From: Blasia pusilla
Taxonomy: Eukaryota > Marchantiophyta > Marchantiopsida > Blasiales
Direction: 5' to 3'
Assembly: GCA_050084515.1 (NCBI GenBank)
Contig: CM114272.1
Span: forward strand, 8,804,001-8,868,000
DNA length: 64,000 bases
A program made the translations under genes and the position numbers. Within the stretch, counting starts at the first letter, position 1; the number at the start of each line of letters is the position of its first letter. Below the pieces are notes generated by a model. It was not told where the DNA came from, made no database searches, and worked only from the letters and a program-made list of their open reading frames with translations. Positions 56,737 through 64,000 of the stretch are shown piece by piece.

Positions 56737-57766
56737 TGTTGCGACCCTCATAACCAAACAACACCAAATAAACGCCAAGCGGAACATTAGAACTCAAGTG
56801 GATTCACGCTGCGATTATCGCGCTTTGGAGAGGCTTTTGGAAAGGTCTCTTGGAAAAGTCTAAGAGACGAAACGCGAAACAGAGTTGTGCGTTTCATGCG
56901 TTAGTGGTCGCGACCAGGAAATCTAGACCAAACGCGAGCCAAGACTTTAGATGAGTTGAGTCTTGGAAGGTTAGTTGCCAAAGAGGTGAGAACTAGTTTT
57001 GGAACACGACTAGCGTTTGGGGAATTTGACTGTGTTTTGGACCATAACGTTTAGCCCCAAGATACGTTTGGGACAAGTAAGGGCCCGTTGGAAAGCTTAT
57101 CTTGAGACGCTTCCAATGCATGAAAGATGTGAGAAAATGCATAAGTACAGACTGAGATATTAGCCGAAAAAAATTGTGAGAGCAATCGGGTTGAGGGCCA
57201 ATTGGAGAGGCACGGGTATCTTTCACTAAATGTAGGGAACCCCGGAGATCCCCAAAAGTACTCGTAAGGGAGGAGTTTCTCCAAGATGTCTTGAAACATA
57301 AATCCCCACTTTGAGCACCAAACGGCGTCTCAAAGGCATGGGATTGAATAGGAGTTTAGCGTTGGAACTCAAAACCCAAACCTAATCCAAGGGAGTGGAC
57401 TTTGTACGCCACATTTGGATTCTGACCCAAGATTCACTTTGTGCGAGTCGCGGTTAGGGACTCATTGGATGTCAATCAGATAGTTGGAACCGCCAAGCGT
57501 GAAACGCCGTTTGAGGTTCTTGAACCCACCAGAAAGTCTGTCCCAAGTCTTCTGAGACTTGTATGTGTTGTAAACCGCGAAACTAGGAAGGTTGAGCTTG
57601 ATGAGAGACCGAGATGAGAACTCAGAAAGTTAGCCCGCTAATTGGTCAAAGACCCGACTAACCAGAGTGCATGTTTGGATGCAGATCAACGTTGAGAGCG
57701 TGACCTACTGAACGCACGCTTCAGCAACAACAAAGATTAACGTTCAAGGAGAGTAGGCGCGCGACA
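56737..57766 (+). repeat. Solo LTR 3 (family S), perfect target-site duplication
   Basis: 1,030 bases from TGTTGCGACCCTCATAACC to GTAGGCGCGCGACA, flanked by ATTGT on both sides (56732-56736 and 57767-57771). It aligns with 8623-9606 and 20253-21209 in the same orientation and is closer to the first. It carries an extra segment near 56870-56920 compared with solo LTR 1. Confidence 0.93.
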
Positions 57767-57771
57767 ATTGT

Positions 57772-58856
57772 ATCCCTCGGGCCCTTACTATGACCCTCAA
57801 CCAAAATGTTATTCACAACCTGCGCACGGGCATTTGACTGATAATCTATCACGATGGCTTGGGAGAGGCTTCTTGTAGCTTATGCAACTCTTGGCTCATC
57901 AAACGCATCTTGGAGCTTGGACTTGTGTTTCATGTATCTCATGGCTAATGCCCATCTTGACTCCCTATTTGGCGTCTCATGGTTATCTTGCCGTCTTTGT
58001 GTTTCATGACAAGTCTCGTGGCATGTCACCCATCTTGTCTACTCGCGTGTTCCTTGCTTCTCGCCCTTCACTTTACGCTTGGCTCCAAGGTGTCAACCCT
58101 TACTTGCCTTACCTTTGTCTTAGTGTGTAGCTACGTCCCTTTCTCACCTAAGGTTAGTCACAAGACACGTGTATGTTTCACTTAGCATTAGTTTCGCTGT
58201 TGGTTCTGTCACCCTTCATAGTCTCATGAGTACCTAGTCTAGGTTTTGACTTTGGTGGGTCACACCAAGGTCTTTCCTCCTTATACCCACGATCATAACT
58301 TCCTTCCCGCTAGGGTGGGCACTAGACTTAGCTATTCATGACCCCTCTGTACTCTCAATTTTGTAAATCCTTAGAGGGTTGTTTGCAAGTGTAAAAAAGC
58401 ACGGTGGAGCGACTCATAATTGACTTGATTTTTGCAAGTTATCTTTTAAACTACTACTTAAGTGCGTGTATTTGAGGCTCTCCACACTTGCAAATTTTCA
58501 TCCCATGTGGTAGTGTTCCTAGATTCTAATCTTGTAACTTTATAAATAAAATAAATAAAGAAACCATATCACTCTTGCTTCATGAGCAAAACACAAAAGT
58601 CCATTATAAGATCCTAAATTATTATGGAAATTGGAGTAGGGCTAGGATAGTTGTTCGTGATATTGAAGATAGTTGGTTATTGTGAAACAATGCGTTCAAT
58701 TATTTTGCCATTAGAAACCAGCTCCAATCTCATGAGGGAGAAATTGGGAAAATTTATTGCAAGAAATTGCTAAATTACTCTATCACCCTAAACCCTAATA
58801 TACTTACATTTGGGAGTCTTAGTGAACTAAAAGCTGATATGCAATTTTTCTCCCTT
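57772..58856. other. Spacer between solo LTR 3 and copy D
   Basis: No gene. 57880-58190 is pyrimidine-rich with phrases such as GTGTTTCATG recurring. Frames 57882-58185 are Ser/Leu-rich without domain features. 58400-58850 is AT-rich. Confidence 0.45.
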
Positions 58857-59376
58857 TGTCACGTCTTTTAGGATAGATCGGTGAGATCTAGTAGAGCGCC
58901 TTCGTGAGTAGTGGAGGACAAGCTCAGTAGGTCGAGGATGACCTACTTAGGCCCCAGGAAACCTAAGAGAGTAGGTTTCCCCTTCATTTCGGTTCATTTT
59001 GGAGCCATATTGAGGAACTTACTATTTTAGGTAAGTATCATTTTGAGTATATGATCGACTTTCTATTTTTTGGTAAGTGGCCCTTGACCTCCTACATCAG
59101 GTCAAGAGCCAAGGAGGTGACTTCGGAGCATAGGTTACCATGGAGAGAGCTTGGGAGAGGGGAGGGGTATACCTCAAGGAGAGAGAGTTTGAGAGCTCAT
59201 TCTCTCTTTGTTCAACCTCTTGGCATGAGACGGCGGAGCTATGGTCTTGCTTGCCTTATGTGTGTAACCCAAGCCTCTCATTAGGAGAGTGAGTTTGGTT
59301 TGACATTGAGAGACACATGTGAGAGTGCACACATGTAAGAACTATAATGTTGTGAGAGAGATTTGATCTTATTTTA
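58857..59376 (+). repeat. 5' module L of copy D
   Basis: 520 bases from TGTCACGTCTTTTAGG to TTGATCTTATTTTA, then CAAAGAGAGAATGAG. This third independent 5' end begins at exactly the same base and lacks a following module R. Confidence 0.88.
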
Positions 59377-60989
59377 CAAAGAGAGAATGAGTGAGTGAGA
59401 GAGCTTTATGGGGGAGCTCGTTGGTCACTCGCTGGTTTTGCAGGTTGGGGATCGTATTCCCCGTTCAGCAGTTCATGGGAGTGCTCACTGGAGCAAGAGC
59501 CGCTTACTTGTGATGTTTCCTTTGCCGATTTTTCGTGTGGAGGAGTGGCGCGCGGAAGCGTTGCCCAATTTTTGATAGGAATTGAGTATGGGGGCGGGTT
59601 GCCCCATGACGATGCTCTCGAGAGCACCATGTAGCTTGTTGATTTGTGTTCTCATATGTTTTACATTTTTGTTGGGAGAAATCAACGCGGAAGCGATGCC
59701 GAATTATGTGTAGGAGAAAGAGACGTTTGGCTATACAACAGTCCCCGTCAGTTTTTACTGAAATGTCCGATTCAAAAATTTTTGATGCTCTTGTAGATCA
59801 TCATGAAGCTATGCACGCTATGCAACAAATGGTGCGCAATTTGGAGTTGCGAGCAAAAAGTTATGGTCAATCTTACAAAATTGCCATTGCTAGGCAATTT
59901 TTAGGGTTGAATTGTTCAAAACTTAACGCAGCCACCGTGCCGGCGGCAGCCATCGCTGTCAACGGTCAACGGTCAACTATCACCATTAACGGTCAACCAT
60001 CACCATCAATTGTCCGTCGTCACCATCAACGGTGAACCTTCACCGTCAATGGTCCACTATCCACCGTCGGCCATTACCGTTGCCTAATGCTACTCAGAAC
60101 GGCTGTGGGTCGCTGTCCACCCTTTGGTTGCTATTGCTGCCATTACAGAGTGGAGGGTCTTCTACGACCACCGTTGATTCTTTGACTTGCACCACCACCA
60201 CGTACTTTGGTTTGGCCGCCACCGTCATCGCAATTTTGTCATCAACCAGTGATGGCAGGGTGACTTCGGGTTATGGTGTTTGAGTTTTCATTTCATGTTG
60301 CTATTGGGATCGGTAGCCGCTCGATTATGATCGAGTACCATGCCGTGATGCCCATAGCCGCAACACGTGGCCGATTGCCGCGCCGTGCCGCATGTGGCTG
60401 CACCCCACCGTCTCGATCACGGAGCCGCTCCTTCACTAAGGTGCAGAGCATGTGAATTGTTGATTGAGGAGGGTATGCCTCCGAGTGGCGTGCCGTTTGT
60501 AGCTGTTCCGTGCCGCCAGTGCCGCACCGGACCGCTAGATCTGCACCGCACATCGAGGAGGTTTGAGCAGCGTCATTACGAGAGGAGTACGACTTGGTGA
60601 TTAGAGGAGTTGTCTTCACGACCGAGTTGGGGTCGAGATTTGCACTTGCTGAGGAGCAACATCGATATTAATGTCAGGTTGCCTATTCTGGTCTCTTACC
60701 CTCCACGTGTGAGGGATTTCTGGATACTCGGAAGTTATTTGGGATATTGGGTTTTGTGCTTATGCTAGGAGCATCGATGATGTATAGGCCTATGTGGGAT
60801 GTCCAGAGTTGAGGATGGTTTGTCGATGAGACGATAGATCGGTTGATTTGCCGCACCACACTACTTGTTGCCGCACAACATACGTCTTAGTGAGAGAGTG
60901 TAGATTGAGTGTCGCATGTTTAGTTTGAGTGATTGAGGGATTACTCACGAGATTGAGAGTGATCGTATGAGAGGGGCACAAGGGCCATC
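59377..60989 (+). other. Leader of copy D
   Basis: 1.6 kb between module L and gag, as in copies B and C. It contains the small ORF at 59763-60035, a GGTCAACNATCACC-type minisatellite (59961-60060) and the GCCGC-rich part. Confidence 0.6.
59763..60035 (+). CDS. Possible small leader ORF (ORF0), 90 codons
   Basis: Starts at an ATG shared by all three leaders (MSDSKIFDALVDHHEAMHAM). The first ~50 residues (QQMVRNLELRAKSYGQSYKI and on) look like a short amphipathic, possibly coiled-coil helix; the rest is encoded by the minisatellite and is probably not meaningful. In copies B and C the frame is broken a few codons after the ATG. It may be a vestigial or regulatory upstream ORF of the element. 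No family is recognised. Confidence 0.3.
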   Translation: MSDSKIFDALVDHHEAMHAMQQMVRNLELRAKSYGQSYKIAIARQFLGLNCSKLNAATVPAAAIAVNGQRSTITINGQPSPSIVRRHHQR

Positions 60990-62300
60990 ACGACGTCCTT
61001 TCGGGATTTTGAGAGGCGAGGTAGTGGACCTAAGAGTAGCTCTGGAGGGTTTATCCGAAGTGGTGCGAGGTTTCGAGGGTCTCTACGTGAGAGATCACCT
61101 CGATCTCCTTGTGTGTCATCTTCAGACGAGGGGGAGCGTATAGAGGAGTGTTTTAGTGATCCACCGTACACATTGAGTGGTCCTACCAGTTGGGAGTACG
61201 AGATGGACGACCGGGGTAGAGGACCACGTAGGTTTTCGGGTGCTGTAGGCATTATAGAGCTACACGACTTCATTGCGGAGTTTAGCAGTTGGTATGACTC
61301 ACAGCAGGCCAGGAACTCTAGAGAGTTCAGCCCGTTTATAGCATGGAACGGTATGTTCCAGCATTTAGAGGGGGCGCCCATGGACGATTACCATGAGTTC
61401 TCCCACAGATATGCCCAGGAGATTGAGGCATGGCGACTCTACTATGACCCACACTATGTGTCATGGACGGAGTTGTTCCTAGATGAGGAGGAGGAGTCAG
61501 GAGAGGCTACTTCCTCTTCCACTAGCGATGTTTTAGGGGGGTTCACTCGCACAGGAGCAGTTGCACCATCTAGTCGGGTTTGTCCCAGGTTCAACCCCGT
61601 GGTTGAGTTCTTTGTTGAGTTGAGGGCGAGCTACCAGGGGGTACGGACGGAGAAGTTGTGGAGCATCCACGACTTCCAAAGGCACCTGGGTGAGAGTTTG
61701 TATGCGGCTTACATGAGGCTTACACTCGCTTGCGCCGGTTGATCAACGTCACTCAAGGGATGACGGAGGCTAGCATGGTCAGCATAGCCACCATGGGTTT
61801 TGGGCGAGACTAGTCACAATTGTCTGCACCACGTGTGCAGCAATGTGGACTCCGAGATAGGTCGACTGTGGCACCACGAGCTCAGGGAGGATACCGGGAG
61901 GCCATGCCACAGAGACTTGCGCCTTCATATGCCGCTCAGCAGTAGCCGCCTACTATTACTTGTTGGTCATGTGGTGGAGCCCATCATCAACACGATTGCA
62001 CTTGTCAGGGTCATGGACGTGTGCCTCAATATGGAGGAGGAGATGGTGCTCCACCAAGAGGACATCATTGTGACTATTGTCAGAGGTATGGTCATACACG
62101 TGCAAGGTGTTTCAGTTTATATCCTGAGTTACGTCCGGACCGAGGGCCAGAGAGGGCACTAGAGTGAGTAGCGGGTGCGGGTGGGACTAGAGGTCATGCA
62201 CTAGGTGGTCCAGTTGGGGGACCAGGAGCTACCCATAGAGGAGGTAGAGTCCCAACACCTAGACGCGTTGAGGGAGACATTGGGCGTGAGGCTGGGATGG
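60990..62300 (+). pseudogene. Copy D gag
   Basis: Begins at ACG (60990-60992). A continuous frame at 61113-61742 holds SWEYEMDDRGRG, LHDFIAEFSSW, FQHLEGAP and RYAQEIEAWRLYYD, up to an insertion and deletion near 61710-61790 that removes about 150 bases of the capsid C-terminus. Zinc knuckle 1 is kept (CWSC, AHHQHDC-like). Zinc knuckle 2, CDYCQRYGHTRARC (about 62070-62115), is intact, the only complete copy in the window. Confidence 0.83.
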
Positions 62301-63724
62301 CTGCTCAGATACAGCAGCTATAGGCGCATATTGCCGCTATGGCATTGAGGTTACCCGATGCTGGATCCGTGGCATTGACATCATATGGAGCAGCCATAGA
62401 CATGGAGGATCCTGGTTGGATGTGCGGGGTTGCCCAAATGGAGGCCGCCACAATTGTGATGCGTGGAGCAGCCGTAGAGTGGGATCCGCAGCGAGGGGAA
62501 GCCAAGAAACATACTAGGCTTCCTCAATCTTTCACGTTGTCCAAGGCGATGAGGACCCCATCAATGGGTCCTGATGAGAGTTCCTGGAGAGTTAGTGATA
62601 TTGTTGGTGTGCAGGCACGGAGGGCGATGGGAGAAGCAAGAGCGACGACTCCTATTGCCGATGCTCAGGAGGAGCATGTGTCGAGCACGTTGTTGGGGGC
62701 GGCCATCGTTGTGTACCACGCTCCTTTAATTTCTAGCTCCTGATGTTATAACGTTGGGAGGTACGCCCGCCGAGGTTATTTGGGTGGCCGCTACGCTATG
62801 TGAGTGTGGAGTTGGAGTTCCTGCATCACGTTCAGAGGTGATGGACCTGCCCTTGGAGCGGATGCTCGGGCCGTCTTCGTCAAATTCATAGCAGCCTACG
62901 GCTACTAGGGTGGCGGAGATGCCATTTAGACCCGTGATAGAGCGTGCCATGGCTTCTCTTGGTGTTGTGTTGCTAGATAACCGAGGAGAGGTCTTCCAGT
63001 TGGTGAGTCCCGGTGGTAGAGCTTTTAGTCCGCAGCGCGTCTTGTTGGATTCAGGAGCGCAACCCCTGGTGTTGGGGAAAGTGTCATTTAGAGGATTGGG
63101 CTTGACGAGAGCCGATGTGGAGCGTTGTCCATTATGAATACAGACATCCTTAGGTGGAGCAAGTACCACACAATATATCACTCGACAGGAGGTCGTGGTG
63201 AGGATTTGCCTCGGACACCCTACAGATGAGTCCGTGGTGCGAGCCAAGGCGATAGTGACTGATGTAGAGTCCTATGACATCTTGGTTGGTGGAGCAGTGT
63301 TATACCCGATGGGGTTTTCCTTGGATTATTGGGAGGAATCAGCGTCCTACAGACCAAGATGGCAGTCAAGTGATGGGCGCCTTAGCTCATTACCCATTCG
63401 ATTCACAGATGTAGTGATCGAGCAACGTCCATGAGAGATGGCGACCTTAGCAGCATTTAGTAGTGCCATCACTTGGCCTAGTGATTTGATTGAGGGACAT
63501 GTCCATGCAGAGGATACTACCGTTCTTGACATTTCTATGGAGAGGAGTGTCATGGTAGCCGCATCAGTTCGTGGAAAAGAGGTGCCGCTTTGGGGCTCCA
63601 CTGAGGAGCTTCGACGCTTAGCCACAGAGCATGTGCATACCACGTGGAGCGAGACATTTGCACTAGAGTGTGACGGGTCAGAGGAGCCCCAAGTAGGCAG
63701 GAGTTCTGCTATGACCCCTTTGGA
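62301..63724 (+). pseudogene. Copy D linker and protease (active-site motif intact)
   Basis: A Gln-rich linker precedes LLDNRGEVFQLVSPGGRAFS and the retropepsin motif VLLDSGAQPLVLGK (about 63034-63078), with Asp-Ser-Gly-Ala as in functional enzymes. The later strand SYDILVGGAVLYPMGFSLDY (63270-63330) is kept. Stops at 63135 and 63432 and frameshifts near 62720-62900 inactivate it. Confidence 0.83.
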
Positions 63725-63979
63725 CACCATCCCAATTGTGTGGTGCATCCCAGAGAAGGGTATTCGAGTGTTGGATCTCTTTGGAGGGTTCAGCACTAGG
63801 TTAGTTGTTGTTTTTCACGCTAAAGTGCGCGTACATCAGTACCTATATGTGGAGATTGATGATGTTGCGAGGCGCGCTTCACCATGTGGCGTTGTTAAGC
63901 CTCCGTTTTCTTGACTTGTTGTCTGCCTCCACCATTCAGGGTTACCAGAGTTCCCTACTGAGGGACATTTCATTGTTGG
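63725..63979 (+). pseudogene. Copy D methyltransferase, N-terminal fragment
   Basis: Contains motif I (IRVLDLFGGFSTRL) and motif II (YLYVEIDDVARR), then a frameshift near 63885 and the deletion junction at 63980. Catalytic motif IV is gone. The Gly-to-Arg change in motif I would also harm SAM binding. Confidence 0.85.
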
Positions 63980-64000
63980 GAAGCTTGCAAGGTGGGCTCT

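Larger units (their letters stand above)
58857..64000 (+). mobile_element. Retroelement copy D: 5' part, internally deleted, runs off the window
   Basis: Module L (58857-59376), leader, gag, protease and the start of the methyltransferase are present. At about 63980 the sequence jumps from just after methyltransferase motif II into the RNase H-end region (GGGAAGCTTGCAAGGTGGGCTCT, equivalent to copy B 17251), deleting the rest of the methyltransferase, all of RT and most of RNase H. The 3' end lies outside the window. Zinc knuckle 2 and the DSGA protease motif are intact here. Confidence 0.88.

Overview
The window is eukaryotic nuclear DNA from a land plant or close streptophyte relative. Three host genes with GT-AG introns support this: a FRA8/IRX7-like GT47 xylan glycosyltransferase, a KELP-type PC4/DEK_C transcriptional coactivator, and the 5' end of a GPP-like HAD phosphatase. 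Long acidic linkers, (CT)n/(CA)n microsatellites, a telobox and abundant Ty3/gypsy debris fit the same picture. A non-seed plant is my guess, not a demonstration.

Layout: 1-1316, HAD phosphatase 5' end (minus). 2506-6455, retroelement copy A, with its RT part inverted. 8623-9606, solo LTR. 9652-19950, nearly complete copy B. 20253-21209, solo LTR. 21215-25238, no clear gene. 25239-27711, complete four-exon FRA8-like gene (minus). 27712-37726, no clear gene, strongly AT-rich after about 31480. 37727-50240, copy C with duplicated leader and gag. 53246-54497, complete three-exon KELP-like gene (minus). 56737-57766, solo LTR. 58857-64000, copy D, running off the window.

The main find is the retroelement family. 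Its reconstructed order is gag with two zinc knuckles, aspartic protease, a C5-cytosine DNA methyltransferase domain, reverse transcriptase, RNase H, DDE integrase and a C-terminal PHD finger, apparently one original reading frame. All copies are broken. In the ten stop codons I aligned to a sister copy, every one is a C-to-T or G-to-A transition. The termini are not a normal pair of LTRs. A ~515-bp module (L) opens the element, while the 3' end reads R-L-R with a ~130-bp module R. This is the split-direct-repeat layout known from tyrosine-recombinase elements, yet the family encodes a DDE integrase. Each repeat pair is more alike within a copy than between copies, which suggests the layout is made during replication.

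A second family is present only as three ~1-kb solo LTRs with target-site duplications. Its termini (TGTC...GCGCACGACA) match those of the methyltransferase family, hinting at a shared integrase.
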